Program-made: the position numbers and the translations under genes | Part shown: positions 33,468 through 46,132 of the stretch, in pieces | How positions within the stretch are numbered: the stretch's first letter is position 1 | Layout of the letters: every line of letters begins with the position of its first letter | Notes under the pieces: generated by a model | What the model saw: only the letters and a program-made list of their open reading frames with translations | Told to the model about the DNA's origin: nothing | Databases searched by the model: none | Assembly (NCBI RefSeq): GCF_048544455.1 | Contig: NC_133537.1 | Span: 70,899,634-70,963,633, forward strand | Reading direction: 5' to 3' | Length of the DNA stretch: 64,000 nt | Origin: Silene latifolia | Lineage: Eukaryota > Streptophyta > Magnoliopsida > Caryophyllales > Caryophyllaceae

Positions 33468-33907
33468 AGACCTTCGGTCTCACATATTTCTCACGCGAGT
33501 GTCCGCCCTTCTCTTCTCCCTTTGCATTCTAGACCACGTTCTTACTTTTTGGCGCCTACGTGCTTGAACATTCGACCACATAAGCTCGGATCTTTCTGAG
33601 TACCAGCCTCGTTTTGCATGACCTACCAATTTGACCAACTCCACAATAATCAACTTAATCAATCTGTTTAATTTCCTCTTACGAGGGCACTTTCGTCTAC
33701 ATTCGAGTTGAGCATCACTAAACGTTAACTTAGTCATCTCGTTTCGTCAAACATGTAAGTCTGAGGGTATATAATCCTTCTTTTAATTATCGTTCTTTAT
33801 TATGGTAATCATATTGTAAGATTTATGTCGAAAGTACTCTTAAAACCGATTTCTAAAACCGTGTTTAAACCCTTTTTATGGATTATCAGAGGACAACCGT
33901 CGAGAAA

Positions 33908-33962
33908 GGACGCAGCAACTATTGTGCCTCTTCGAAGGGATGCAGCACCTGCTGCGCCTCTT
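33908..33962 (+). repeat. GCAGCA/TGCTGC motif pair in LTR, second
   Basis: First copy decayed (GCAGCAACTATTGTGCCTC), second intact (GCAGCACCTGCTGCGCCTC). Confidence 0.8.
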
Positions 33963-34530
33963 CGTGAGGTTGCCGCAGTTCCAGCTTCCTTTCTTCTTCC
34001 TTCGTCTTTTGTTAATTTGTTTGTTTTTCTTTTGTTTTTAATCGTTCGTTGTTTCTTTGACATAATAACTAAGCATAATAATCTGACATATCATTAATAC
34101 ATCATTAATAATTTATCATCTTTTAAATCCCGACTTAAATCCCAAGTAATTCATATTTGCGGCTTTTCGTCATTAAAATCAAATTCTGGTTTTAGAGGTT
34201 CGATTCATCAATATTGAGTCTCTGGAATTCGTCGTTGATATATTTTTCACCTTTTGTTTATCCTCACCATCATTTTTTCGTCATTAATAACTTGTTTAGT
34301 CTAATTAATTTGTTTAGTTTGCTAATTTGTTAATTAACCTCATTAATCTTGTAAATATTCGTTCTAATCGGTTCCGTCCATGTTTATCGTTTTTATGACC
34401 CTTAATCATATGTAAATAATCTGCTAATCACTTTCATCCGAGTCAATTATTCATATTCAATCATTAAAATCACCAACAAATATTAACGATTTGCAATTCC
34501 GGCTTCACAGCCAGAACTGAGCCAAGGAAC

Positions 34531-34586
34531 GGACGCAGCAACTGCTGCGCCTCTTCCAAGGGACGCAGCTCTGTTGCGCCTCTTCC
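34531..34586 (+). repeat. GCAGCA/TGCTGC motif pair in LTR, third
   Basis: GCAGCAACTGCTGCGCCTC and a shorter second copy GCAGCTCTGTTGCGCC. Confidence 0.85.
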
Positions 34587-35226
34587 TGGTTGATTTCTGT
34601 CCCTGAACTCCCGTTTTGCCATGACCTAGTTTATTAATTACGTATCTAATCAACTATTAATCGTATTATCACTCTAATCTATTCGTTTATTCATTTATTC
34701 TTTCTTTTCTAAAACCATCCGTTTTAAATGTATTTTCGACATAAATCATTTAATCCAATGTAATTATTGTAATTTCCCTTATTGTATTTCTTTATTGTAT
34801 CTCTTTATTGTTGTTTGTATGCTCTCACATGTAATCAATCTAAATCCCTATTTCGACCCAATTGTATGATTAAATTACGTGTTAACCGACTTAATTTAAT
34901 TCTCACATGTTAGGATTAAAACGTTGGATATTGCATTGCATGCATATAATCGTCAATATATCGAGTATAGACAATTTTCCCTAATCATTAGTAGAGACCG
35001 CTATCAAGGCAAGTGGGATTAGGTGTTCGATCAAAAGAGCTTCCTAATACGTACCCTCACCCCTTACTCCAGATCTCTGTGAACATCCGTGTTCATTGGC
35101 ATCCACGAGAGTCATTCTAGACATAGAATGCTAAGGGTAACGAGTTCTTGGTGTTCATGTCACTACTTTGTGTCTAGACATGGCACGAGGTATTCGAACG
35201 GTTTCCAATTTTCCACAATAAATTGG

Positions 35227-35237
35227 TGGCAACTCCA
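35227..35237 (+). other. Primer binding site, unit 3 (mutated)
   Basis: TGGCAACTCCA; one base differs from the TGGCGACTCCA of unit 2. Confidence 0.6.
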
Positions 35238-36302
35238 TAAATGCAAACGCTTATTTCCCAAGCGCCTCCGTGGGCCCGCGTCCACAACTAACATGTAGGA
35301 ACAACATACAACCCAACAGCAAAGGCACTCAGGCCGTCATATACACAACCAAAAATGCAATATGTACATCAAACTGGGGGGCTCTCGCCCAAAACAGGTC
35401 CGAAAGAACAAAACAAAGGTCCAAAATATACAAGTATATACAAGACAACAACAAAAAGGGAAAATCAGGCGACTCCTGGTTGCCACTCAGCTCGGCTACG
35501 GTCGCCTCGAGGGCAGCGATCTCAGCGTCCCTGACCTCAAACTCCCTCAACAGGCGAGCGGTCTCCTCCTTGGACTGCACCAGCTCACGCTCCAGGTCTC
35601 GCTCCCTCTACAAGTGATAAAGAAATGCCTCATTTCAATCATTTCATTCAAACAAACGCGAGAAATTGCAACAAATTTCAAAGTAAAAAGAATAAGGGGT
35701 TCATACCTATCGTCCTCGGCCACCTGCAAGCGCCTCGATGGCTATGGCCCGCAGCCGGTTGGCCACCCTCCACAATGCCACATGCTGAGACGGCGCCACC
35801 TGCAGTTCAACAAACAAAAGGTTTTCAATAGTAGACGAATGCATTCTTATTCAATAAAAACAGCAAAAGACAACCGAACCTGGGGGCTTACCCACCTCAC
35901 TAGGTGCTGCCACTCCTCTAGGCCAGCATCTGTCACCTCCTCGCCGATGTCGTGGATCTCAGAGATCGTCGTCATCCCCACCGCTTCAGTGTACTCAAAT
36001 GTCTCTGGGTACGCTGGGGGCTCGACACCTGCCACCTTGATCTCCTGCAAAGTTCAAATGAATTCTTTATTCGACGATCATTCGTCAGTTTGTCGAATCA
36101 AGTCAAAAAAAAGAGGAAGGAAAATAATTACCACGATCGGTCATTACGCCAGCCTCTAGCGAACGAACAGAGAGTACTCCTCACCAGGAAGGAGAAGAGC
36201 GTCACCGCCAACGTCCGCTAAGTCAGCCTCTCTCTCGGCATCAGAGGGCTCCCTAAACATGGTCCGTGGAGAATCGATGGGTACTGTGAAAGCGTCACGA
36301 GA

Positions 36303-36307
36303 GCACT
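36303..36307. repeat. Target site duplication of outer non-autonomous element (left)
   Basis: GCACT, repeated at 51873-51877. Counting it once restores the 315-bp length of PMD exon 5. Confidence 0.9.
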
Positions 36308-37626
36308 AGTAATACCCGCCCTTTTAGGGACCCGTTGACCAGCGTTGACCGACCTTGGGAGTAGTAATGGTTCTTAGGATTACGTGCCATAGTTACCTTG
36401 TGTCTTGACTTGTGGGTGGTACTCGATAGAATAGAGACTACTCGATCGAGTAGATTGGATACTCGGTCGAGTAGGGGCCACTCGATCGAGTACGTTAGTT
36501 ACTCGATCGAGTAGCGTCTTTTCAGCGAGGGTTTATAATCGTGTTTTCCTAAAACCGCAAATCATTTCCGCCTCTTTCTTCTAAACCTAGATGTCGTCCC
36601 TTCCTCTTCCCTTCACCATATGCCTTCCGTGGGAGCCTTTGAAGGTCCTTGTGCCCTAGGAGTGCATGGCTTGAGTTGGGTAGCGGTCCTTTGCCAGATT
36701 TCCTCATGTTGGTATGTCGTCATCATCATCTGTATCTTTGTCTTTTCAGTTAGGGTTAGTTGTGTGTATAGGTGTTGCTTGTTTGCTGGGTATTGCGTGT
36801 ATAGAAATGGAATCATCGCTGTCGCTTAAAGGTAGCTTCGCCTACTCAGTTTCTGTTGAATGTCTAGAGTGTCAGTTGTTGTGTGATGTTGTATTGTTGT
36901 TGTGACCGTATAGTTGAGTATACGAGGTAGTTGGTTGGTGTATACTGGATGTCGGTTGTTGTTGTATTGCAGCTGTCTGTGATTGTTTATCTCTGGTTCT
37001 CGAGGTGCGTCCTCGGCTGAGTGGAGTCACTTGCGGGAGTGGCTTCACGCCCTAGTTTCGCCCTCCGTGGAACCCGCCACGGGAGGGGTTTGTGCACATT
37101 AATGGGATAGGGTTATCGCTCGGTATGATGAGCGGGGCTTAGGTGGGAACGGCTGCGGTCCCCCACTGGCAGGGCTGGTCCAGTGGACAGTCGGTGACGG
37201 AGATTGATTGAAGTGGGTATGATTGTGTGAGACTGGTTGTGTTTAAATTGGTTGTGTTTAAATTGTGTGGACGGTTGTTATTGGTTAATGTTGTGTCTTG
37301 TCTCAGTTACTGACCTTGTGTGGTTGTCTTATTTGTTTATGTGTCTGTCGTGATCCCTTATGGTGAGCAGTCAGTCTTAGCAGGTGTTGATGTGATTGAT
37401 AGCTGGAGTCCTGGCCGGGGTGTGCCGTCACGAGTTCTGATAGGGATAGTGTGTAGCTGACGAGTTGTACCTTTACTTTATTAGTTGGTTGTAACACTTG
37501 TAATATAACTATAATTGTTCTTTTATCGACTTTTGATGATTACTTACCTCGGGCAACCGAGATGGTAATGCCTTTATATGCTAAGGAAGGTCTGGTTAAG
37601 GCTCCTCGGTATATGGGGGTGTTACA
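36308..37626 (+). repeat. 5' LTR of outer element
   Basis: 1,319 bp, ending GGGGGTGTTACA. Contains palindrome cluster 36421-36512. GTATGT and GTAGCTTCG segments resemble splice donors. Confidence 0.92.
36421..36512 (+). repeat. ACTCGATCGAGT palindrome cluster A (outer 5' LTR)
   Basis: Perfect 12-bp palindromes at 36440, 36480 and 36501, a one-mismatch copy at 36461 and a degenerate copy at 36421. Starts are 19-21 bp apart. Confidence 0.95.
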
Positions 37627-37629
37627 AAG

Positions 37630-37641
37630 TGGTTTCAGAGC
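37630..37641 (+). other. Primer binding site of outer element (tRNA-iMet type)
   Basis: TGGTTTCAGAGC; one mismatch to TGGTATCAGAGC, the site complementary to initiator Met tRNA. Three bases after the LTR. Confidence 0.8.
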
Positions 37642-38951
37642 GACGATTTTGGAACCTGTAACAAATGAACCTAATGAACGTAGTGAGTCTCATAAAATGA
37701 ACCTGGTGTATGTATAATGGGAGCCCCAGCTGATGCTAGATTTTGGGTGAGTAGGCGCCCTCATTTCAGAATCTTGGCCCCATTGTGCTTAAGCCAGTCA
37801 CTGGGTATGGGAATGTGGAGTCAGTAAGTATGTGCTTAACGTGTATGGTGATTATGTGAGAATTGTTTGTGGTTGAGTCTTTGTTGAAGTTAATATCGGT
37901 ACAATAGTTACGTTAGAATCATGTATGGTGAATTTGTGGTGGAGTTAAGGTGCGTATGTGATGATAATGAGAAACGTAGAAGGTTCTATATAATAGAAGT
38001 GTGTGAAAAGAGTAGCGGTGTGTGCTGTGATATGGAATGTGGTAATGTTGGTGCTTGTTCCAGGTTGTTAGTGATGGTGATTCTATACGAGTTTATAAGT
38101 CTTACAGTGGCCATAATAATGATATCTAAAGAAGTGTTGAGTTATAATGAGAATTATCAAAATAGTAATGGGTATATGCAATGTTTAATGGTTGAAAGTT
38201 TCCGCTTGTGTGGTGATTAATTTGTGTAGAATAATTTGTTTATGTTGAAGCATGAATATGTTGCTAATACACTTGGACAATACATGGAAACTTATCATTA
38301 ATTATGTGTTTCAAGTAGCGTGAGTATAAATTTGTTAATAAGGTAGTAAAACAAGTTTAGACATGATATAATGGGAGAGTTGCATACATGGATGACTCGG
38401 TAGCAGGTAAATAGTGTTGAGTGAAGTTCATGATAGAATGATGTGATGTGAATCTTATTTGATAAGACTGTATGATATATTTGGTTAGAAATTGTAATAT
38501 ATGAATGAGTACGATAACCAGTGATGACTTCCGAACTTGGTTTGGAATCGACACGTGATATTGTTCTGCAGGAACCTTCAGTTAATTTTGTAATTCTGAC
38601 CGTGTACTCAACCTTACTTGACCGAGTACAAGTGCTTACTATACCGAGTAGACCTCACTCGATCTAGTTAGGAAGCTATGACGTCGAGATGTAGGAATTT
38701 CCTACGGTTACTCGATGAAATAGCGCCTACTCGATTGAGTAGAGGGCACTCGATCGAGTAGGCTACAGTACAGGGACTTCCGCGGGTTTCATAAAACCCT
38801 TGTTCTTCCTCATTCTTCCTATTTGTTCTTCATCTTTCGCAAACCCTAACCTCCTAAACCTCTCTAAAGCTCTTGTGCCTTGTGTTTGTGGTGATTAATT
38901 TGGGTAGCTTTCTTTGCTTTTATTCGTTCATGCACTTCCTAATTGATCAAG
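37642..38951. other. Leader of outer element
   Basis: Non-coding sequence containing degenerate palindromes (38600-38770, one perfect copy at 38748-38759), ending at a splice donor AAG|GTATG (38951/38952). Short ORFs here have no homology. Confidence 0.6.
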
Positions 38952-39792
38952 GTATGAATTTCTTTCCTATTTTCATGTTTTCATCACTTGGAAATAATTG
39001 GGATGGCGGAATAATCTGAAATTTCGGTTTATATGGAAGAAACGTTGCTTGTAATTGTTGTAATCTGATCCACATGCTTCCCTTTTCTGATTGTTGTTGT
39101 TTATTTTGCTTAAAATTGAATAGAAATTTCAAGATTTGGGGATGAATTTTCTAGGGTTTGTGAAATCAAATTGATTTTGAGTGTCTTTTACATGATTGAG
39201 TGATGAAATTAAGTAGTATATGTTGCATATATCATGTGGGAAGTCGAATTTTGTGATTTTCACCTCAAAAATTTGCTTTAAACTCCGTCTTAAAAGTTCC
39301 CCAAATCGAAATTCGTTTCCTATGATTGAGATTTTGTTTTGAATATGAATGTATGTTGAAGGGTTAAACCATGGAAGTAGTAGTAGTAATGTTAATTCAT
39401 GCTAAATATGTCAAAAATTGTTACAGCTGAAGAGACCGTCTGATTACTAGAATTGTGAAGTCTACTCATAATGTTTGATTGTCGGTAATGGTGTGTACTT
39501 AGTTGCCCTTTCTAGGAGCATACATGAATGTTTCACATGTTTTCAAGTATATATGGAGTTGTATCTAAGCTATGTGTTGACAGTTGTAGTGGTTGAGTAA
39601 TTCATGTTATCTATGCTAAAATTTTCGCAGCTATAGAGACCGCCTGAGATGCAATAAACTGAAATTATATATCAAAATTGGGAATTAGTTGGGGAAAGTG
39701 TGTACATAGATGATTATTCAATGTTCAATTTGTGTAAATTACATGTTTTAAGTGCCTATGTAAGTATGTTTAAACCAGTATCTTTCAAACAG
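38952..39792 (+). other. Predicted 5' leader intron of outer element
   Basis: Donor GTATG after ATCAAG, acceptor AAACAG directly before the ATG of the gene at 39793. The nested relative has the same arrangement (43260-44155). 841 bp. Confidence 0.55.
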
Positions 39793-40662
39793 ATGCCGAG
39801 ACTAAACCTGGGAACCCGTCAAAGTAAGAGGGGAAGGGCTTCTCAGCCCGAAGTTGGGGAGGGTAGCGGACCGGTAGTACCGTCTGTACCAGAGTATCCT
39901 TCAGTAGTCTTTGTGGACTACAAGCAGAGGGAGAGGTTTGTAGCTTTGTAGGCCCGAAAGATGAGACCAACCCGTTGTGTGGACACCACACTTCTAGATG
40001 ACCTGGGGATTGAGACGGATGTCCGTCAAATTTTTGAGACCTTGGGGTTCACTGAGCTATATCGTTTAAGGAAGCATTCCTATGCCTTCCTGACTTTGGA
40101 GTTCATGAGCTCGTTTAAATACGAGCCGACTGAGCAGTCTGTCCAATTCCGTCTTATGAACACAAGTTTTGTGTTAACCATGGACCTCTTTGCTTCTCAC
40201 CTTGGTTTGGCTAAGCCTCCCAAGGGATCCATCCGCGAGATTCCAACTGAGTGCAGGGTTTGCCGCCTTATGCCTTGCCTTACTGGGAAGTCAGCTCCCA
40301 TCGCCAGCAACATGTTGGTTAATGATGTGCAGCATGTTACTTTGAGGATCTTTCTTCGTTCCATATCGAATCTTCTTTATGAGAGGCCTGATATGAGTAA
40401 GTTAAAATCTCACGAGTTATTGCTTTTGATGGCTTATCTTAACCCGGAGCGGACCGAGAAAGTGGTCTTTAATGCTCCTGCCATGGTTTGTGCCAGCCTT
40501 GCTTTGATGGCTTCTTCTACCACTCGGTACTTGAGTTGTGGTGCTTTTGCCAATCGGTTGGCTGAAAAGCTAACCTCCATTGAGGCTTCTTCTGAGTATG
40601 TTCCTCTAGCCACTCTGGGGCCTACCATGGACAAAGATTACTACCTCGACCTGAAATGGTTG

Positions 40663-40667
40663 AGAAC
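40663..40667. repeat. Target site duplication of nested element (left)
   Basis: AGAAC, matching 48436-48440. Confidence 0.95.
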
Positions 40668-41943
40668 TGTAATACCCGCCCTTTTAGGGACCCTTTGACC
40701 ACCGTTGACCGACCTTGGGAGCGGAAGTAGTCTTAGGGAAGTGTGCCAAAACCTGTTTGAGTTGCGTGTTAAGAGTGGTACTCGATAGAGTAGGGGCTAC
40801 TCGATCGAGTAGCTAGGGTACTCGATCGAGTAGGGGGCCACTCGATCGAGTAGGTTGGGTACTCGATCGAGTACCGGGTTTTCAGCGAGGGTTTTATATC
40901 GCGTTTTGTTAAATCCGCAAATCACTTCCGCCACTTTCCTCCTATCCTTCAGTCGCCCCTTTCCCTTCCCTTCACCTCAAAACCTCCATGGAAGCCTTTT
41001 TGAAGATCTTTGAACCTTGGGAGGGCGTCACTGGTGTCGGGTAGCGGTCTTTTCTTTGAGTTTCTCCCTAATAGGTATGTCATAATCATCATCCGTGCCT
41101 TGGTTCCCTATAGTTAGGATTGCTTGATAGTAATAGATATTTGTATGATGGTTATAGGCTTTGCTTGGTCATTTGGATGTGTTATCGTCGGCATGGATTG
41201 GTTGCGGTTGCTTAAAGGTAGGTTCGCCTACTCGGTTTAGTAGATGGTCTAGTGTGTCGGTCGTTGTGGTAGTATTGTGGTTGTTTGATACAGTAATTGT
41301 GTGTCTTGTGATTGTGGTTGTGATGGTTGTTGATGGTTCTCGAGATGCGTTCTCGGCTGAGTGGGGTCACTTGCGGGAGTGACTTCACGCCCTAGTTTCG
41401 CCCTTCGTGGAACCCGCCACGGAAGGGGATGTGCACATTAATGGGACAGGGTTATCGCTCGGTATGATGAGCGGGGCTTAGGTGGGAACGGCTGCGGTCC
41501 CCCATGGCGGTGGTCGTGGTCCAGTGGATGTCGATGTGAGTTTGGTTGGATTATTGTGATTGCGGTTGTGTCTGATATCATTGGTTGTATTGTTGATTGT
41601 AGTTGCCATTGTCTTGTCTTATCTCAGTACTGACCTTGTTCGGTTGTTTGTTTGTTATGTGTCTGTCGTGATCCCTTATGGTGAGCAGTCGGTCTTAGCA
41701 GGTGTTGATGTTGTGGATAACTGGAGTCCGGGCAGGGATGAGTCTTCACGAGATATGATGGTCATAGCGAGTAGTCTTTGAGTTGTACCTTGTATTGTAT
41801 TTTGGTTTGAATCACTTGTAATATAGCTTAATAGTTCTTTTATTGACGTTTGATAACTACTTTCCTCGGGTAACCGAGATGGTAACGCCCTTATATGCTA
41901 AGGAAGGCCTAGTTAAGGCTCCTCTGGATATGGGGGTGTTACA
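40668..41943 (+). repeat. 5' LTR of nested element
   Basis: 1,276 bp, TGTAATACCC...GGGTGTTACA, with palindrome cluster at 40780-40872. Confidence 0.95.
40780..40872 (+). repeat. ACTCGATCGAGT palindrome cluster C (nested 5' LTR)
   Basis: Perfect copies at 40799, 40820, 40840 and 40861, one variant at 40780; spacing 19-21 bp. Confidence 0.97.
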
Positions 41944-41946
41944 AAG

Positions 41947-41958
41947 TGGTATCAGAGC
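41947..41958 (+). other. Primer binding site of nested element (tRNA-iMet)
   Basis: TGGTATCAGAGC, three bases after the 5' LTR. Confidence 0.88.
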
Positions 41959-42992
41959 GACGATTTTGGAACCTGTAACAAACGAACATAATGAACGTAG
42001 GGAGTCTAATAAAATGAACCTGGTGTATGTGTAATGGGAGCCCGGCTGATGCTAGATTTTGGGTGAGTAGGCGCCCTCATTTCAAAATCTTGGCCCCATG
42101 ACACTTAAGCCAGTCACATGGGATGGGAATGTGGAGTCCGTGTGTCTATGCGTGCTATGTATGTTAATTGTGCCGGAGCTACCTCCGGTTAAGTATTGTT
42201 AGAATTAATAGAGGTGTGATAGTAATGTTTGGGCCGAGTGTGGTAATTATTGATGAGATTATTGAAGCTCGTTGGATGATTAGTGAGCTTATATGATGGT
42301 TATGAGATATGTGACGAAAATTTATGTAGCTGCTATGATGATAATTATAGTATAGTGAGTTATAATTCGAGACATAGCATATGGTAATGCGTTATTGCCT
42401 TATAGGATGGTCGAAATTTTTCCGCTGCGTAATATTTGATTCGTGCAAGGTGAATTGCTTATGATAGAATGTAAGACATGATCGAATAAGTTGTTTAAAA
42501 GTATGCATTTATGCGAGAAGTGATAGATTCATTTATTATGAAAATTATGCAATTACATGTCAAATGAAAGAATGAACTAGTGTTAATCTAAATGTTTCAA
42601 TTTAGTAGTAATATATAAAGTAAGCTTAAATGTAATACGATGACGTGAGTATGTTTACGGAAGGTTCGGTAGTAGGTAAACCGAGTAGGGTAATGGGTGT
42701 AGTGTAAGTGGAATAAACTCCAGTTGTTTGACAATATGATAGGCTTTGTTAATAATAGTAATGCGTGAATGAACTTGATAATGTGTGCCGAATTCCGAAC
42801 TTAGTTGGAATCGACACACGGTGTTGTTTTTGCAGGTATCTTCGAGTTAATTAGTGTTCAGACCGAGTACTTAACTATACTTGACCGAGTGCGAGTGCTT
42901 ACTTGACCGAGTAGACCTCACTCGATCTAATTAGGAAGCTATGATGTCGGAATGTGGGAAAATTCCTGCAGTTACTCGATGATTTAGCTCCT
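41959..42992. other. Leader of nested element
   Basis: Non-coding, AT-rich, similar to 37642-38740 of the outer element; contains diverged half-palindromes (ACCGAGTA) from about 42860. Confidence 0.6.
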
Positions 42993-43045
42993 ACTCGATC
43001 GAGTAGGGTGGTACTCGATCGAGTACCCCAGGCACTCGATCGAGT
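42993..43045 (+). repeat. ACTCGATCGAGT palindrome cluster D (before leader intron)
   Basis: Three perfect copies at 42993, 43013 and 43034 (spacing 20, 21), about 215 bp before the splice donor. The outer element has the equivalent at 38729-38759 with one perfect copy. Confidence 0.95.
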
Positions 43046-43259
43046 AGGTTACTGTGCAGTAATTCCTACGGGTTTTCTTAAAACCCTTCATCTTTCTATT
43101 TCTTCCTCTTATTCTTCTATATTTCGACACACCTACACCTAAATCACTCTCAAATTCCTTATTCCCTCTCAAATCCTTTCATTCTCTTGGGTTAGTATTG
43201 AATCTTGGGGGTTGATTTCTTAGCTTAATTTCGTTTCTCCACTTTGTTCATCAATCAAG

Positions 43260-44155
43260 GTATGCTATTCTTCCTAATGTACATGGTTTATTGCTTTGAA
43301 TGTGCTAGGAAGGTAAAACAATCTGAAATTTTCGATTATAATGACCAATTTGGTGCTTTTAATTGTTGAAACATGATTCACATGCCTTCTTTCCATGTTT
43401 GTTGGTGGTTAATTGCTGTAAATTAGATTAGAAAATTGCAAAATTGAACCCGAAATTTCTAGGGTTTCCAAAATTGAAATCGATTTTTGGTTGTTTTATA
43501 GTGGTTAGATGGTAGAATTGAGCCTTAAGTATTGTTTATATCATGTTGGGGGATAGATTTTGATGATTTTACCTTAGAAAGTTGCCTTAAAACTCCGTCT
43601 TAAAAGTGCCTCAAATGGAAATTCGTGAATTATAATTGGAAAATTGGTGTTGTGAATGACATTATAATTATAAGTTGAACTTCAATATGATAGTAGAAAC
43701 GATAATTGATGAAAATATGCCAAAATTTTCACAAATTTTGTAAAGACCGTCTGAAAATTTTAGTTGAGTTGTTGAACATAATATGAAAGTGATGATGATA
43801 TGCCATAAACTATCCTTTCTCTTGAACTAGTAACATGTAATTAGCAATGTAAATGGAACGACCTTTAGAAGCATGCTAGGATATTGGAATTGCTGAGAAT
43901 ATGTGTTCACATGCCAAATTTTCATAATTGCGGTTTATAAGTGGCTACAAACTGAGACTATATGTTAAAATTGAGGAAACCATTAATGAAATGTGTGTAC
44001 TTAGCTGAGCATCTAAGCTTAATTGCATGATTTATGTGCTTCAATATTGAACTGGTTGATGAGTTAGTGAACTTGCTAAGTATATAGAACTCAAATTGTA
44101 TGAAGTATATGCCTACATGTTTTATACAAATTGTTTGACCTTATACCTAAAGCAG
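43260..44155 (+). other. Predicted 5' leader intron of nested element
   Basis: Donor after ATCAAG (GTATG), acceptor AAAGCAG immediately before ATG 44156. 896 bp, T-rich. Confidence 0.55.
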
Positions 44156-45769
44156 ATGCCGAGACTGAACCTTGGAACCCGCCAAAGCAAACGGGGGAGG
44201 GGTAACCCACCCGAGTTAGGGAAGGAAGTGGACTGTGGTACCCGCAGTCCCCGAATACCCTACGATTGTTTTTGTTGACTTGAGCAAAGGGAGCGTTTTG
44301 TAGCCTTACAAAAACGCAAATTGAGACCTACAAAGTGTATAGACACCAGTGTATTAGAGGAGTTGGAGATAGATACGGATGTCCGTCACATATTCGAGAC
44401 CTTGGATTTTACGGGTTTGTATAGGCTGAGGAAGCATACTTACCCTTTTCTTACCTTGGAGTTCATGAGCTCTTTTAACTACGACCCAAGTGGGTCGATC
44501 TGTCGAGTTTAGATTGATGAATACCAGTTTTTCTGTTGACTATGGACCTATTTGCCTCTCACCTTGGGTTGGCCAAGCCTCCCAAGGACTCCTTTACCGA
44601 CATTCCGGTGAGTGCGGCGTCTGCCGCCTAATGCCTTGCTTGACTGGGAAGCAAGCTCCCACCTCGAGCAACATGCTGATTAATGATGTTCAGCATATTA
44701 CCCTGAGGGTCTTCCTCCGTTCTCTCTCGAACCTCCTCTATGACCGAAAGGATATCAGTAAATTGAACAATCATGAGGTTTTACTTTTGATGTCGTACCT
44801 CAACCCGGAGCGGGCCAGGAAAGTGGTCTTTAATGCTCCTTCTATAGTTTGTGCTGCCCTTGCCTTGATGGCTTCTTCCTCTTCCGGTACGAGTTGTGGT
44901 GCTATTGCCACTCGGTTAGCTGAAAAGCTAACCTCCTTTGAGGCTTCTTCGGCGTACGTGCCTCTAGCTACCCCAGTGCCTACCATGGATCGTGAATACT
45001 ATCTCGACCGGAAATGGTTGAGGACCTTGGTCGACGACGCAGCCTAGCATGGAGGGTGCATGGGATGAGTTGGATGAAGATTCCAGCTCCTGAGCACCTC
45101 CCACCCACGGAGCCCTTGGAGCCGACAGTAGTGACGGTGGACTCCGATGATGAGGAGGAGGAGGATGACGACGGACCCCGCCAGCTACAGACCTATCTCA
45201 TCGACGGTACCATCATTGAGGAGATGCCGGAGCCGACGAAGGGCGAGAATGCGGGAGTTCAGGCGGCAGAGAGGCCTAGAGTGGTGAGGGGACCCCGTCG
45301 AGTGAGAGAGAGGGCCTGGAGACTAGGGCCACCAAGAGCACCGCGCAGACAGCAGCAGCCTTTTTCATGCTACCCTTACCTCGATACCCCGGAGACGCGA
45401 TCCAGTTACCTCGCGGAGAGAGTGTCATCTACCTTGACACTCCGGAACATGCACGAGATGGCCTACGCTCAGGGGATAGGGACCGAGGGACCGCATCCGG
45501 TGTGGTGGAGTGGAGTCGGGGACTACACAGGGGTTTTCCATTCCTACGGGGTGGATCGATCGACGTGGGGGACCTCGGTCCTTCCTTACGGTGGCTTGAC
45601 CCCATGGTACGTGGGCCCGGGAGCGGAGCGAGGAGGTGATGCGGGAGTGGGTTCATCAAAGTGCGGGTATGGTGGAGGTGGTGGTGGTAATGATGAGGTG
45701 ATGTTCGAGCAAAGAAGAATAGCAGGAGGAGTGATACTCCTCGTTCTTATCTTTGTTGATAGTAGTTGA
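44156..45769 (+). pseudogene. ATHILA ORF-1-like gene of nested element (several frameshifts)
   Basis: Homologue of the outer gene: MPRLNLGTRQSKRGRG, FETLDFTGLYRLRKHTYPF, LTLEFMSSF, CRLMPCLTGK, YLNPERARKVVFNAP, FEASSAYVPLATPVPTMD, then acidic VDSDDEEEEDDD, YLDTPETRSSYLAERVSST and a glycine-rich tail. Reading frames switch near 44200-44290, near 44500, near 44540-44600 and near 45030, so it is not translatable as one protein. It reads further than the outer copy, ending AGGVILLVLIFVDSS, a short hydrophobic stretch that may be a frame artefact. Function unknown. Confidence 0.82.
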
Positions 45770-46057
45770 TGTTAGATGGTGATATTGTTGTTAGACTTTG
45801 CTAGTTATTTCCTTTTATTATTGAGACTTAGTTGGATTTGTATGATTGGCCATAAGGCCGGAATTGCTACTCTAACCTTTTGCGCAGATGATTGAGAGTC
45901 GGGGCATCATCCCGACTCAATTTATGTGATGATCATGTTGTTATATGTTGGTTTACGACGGGTTATGTAGGTACTTGACTGCAGTACTCGACAGAGTACC
46001 CCACACTCTATCGAGTAGTGCAGGAAAGGAAGAAAGGAAACATTCTGATCTCGGGCT
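45770..46057. other. 3' region after nested ORF
   Basis: Non-coding; contains diverged half-palindromes (about 45970-46018) leading into cluster E. Confidence 0.55.
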
Positions 46058-46132
46058 ACTCGATCGAGTAGCCAAGACACTCGATCGAGTAGCATGGCAC
46101 TCGATCGAGTATCGCTGCATACTCGATCGAGT
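46058..46132 (+). repeat. ACTCGATCGAGT palindrome cluster E (3' of nested ORF)
   Basis: Perfect copies at 46058, 46079, 46099 and 46121 (spacing 20-22), followed by AGCACTGTTACAGGA as in the outer element. Confidence 0.97.

Larger units (their letters stand above)
5374..35217 (+). mobile_element. Tat/Ogre-like Ty3/gypsy element, unit 2 (with Athila insertion)
   Basis: Complete unit: LTR 5374-7711, primer site 7722, gag-pol 8382-15122, antisense DUF7745-like gene 17147-15662, antisense PMD gene 31984-18100, conserved block and polypurine tract to 32898, LTR 32899-35217. Removing the Athila element and one target duplication leaves about 19 kb, a size known for Ogre/Tat elements. Lineage evidence: a second RNase H between RNase H and integrase, integrase without chromodomain, and antisense genes between pol and the 3' LTR. 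The two LTRs are clearly diverged, so the unit is old, or the LTRs come from different parents by recombination. Confidence 0.88.
32899..35217 (+). repeat. Tat LTR shared by units 2 and 3
   Basis: About 2.32 kb, starting TGTAGATACC and ending near the CA at 35214-35217. TATA box 33459-33467. Motif pairs at 33304-33360, 33908-33962 and 34531-34586. Polypurine tract of unit 2 on the left, primer site of unit 3 on the right. Confidence 0.9.

Noticed and set aside
45690..45769. C-terminal hydrophobic stretch of the nested ORF as an envelope membrane anchor
   Set aside because: Very short, absent in the outer copy, which stops earlier, and possibly out of the true frame.
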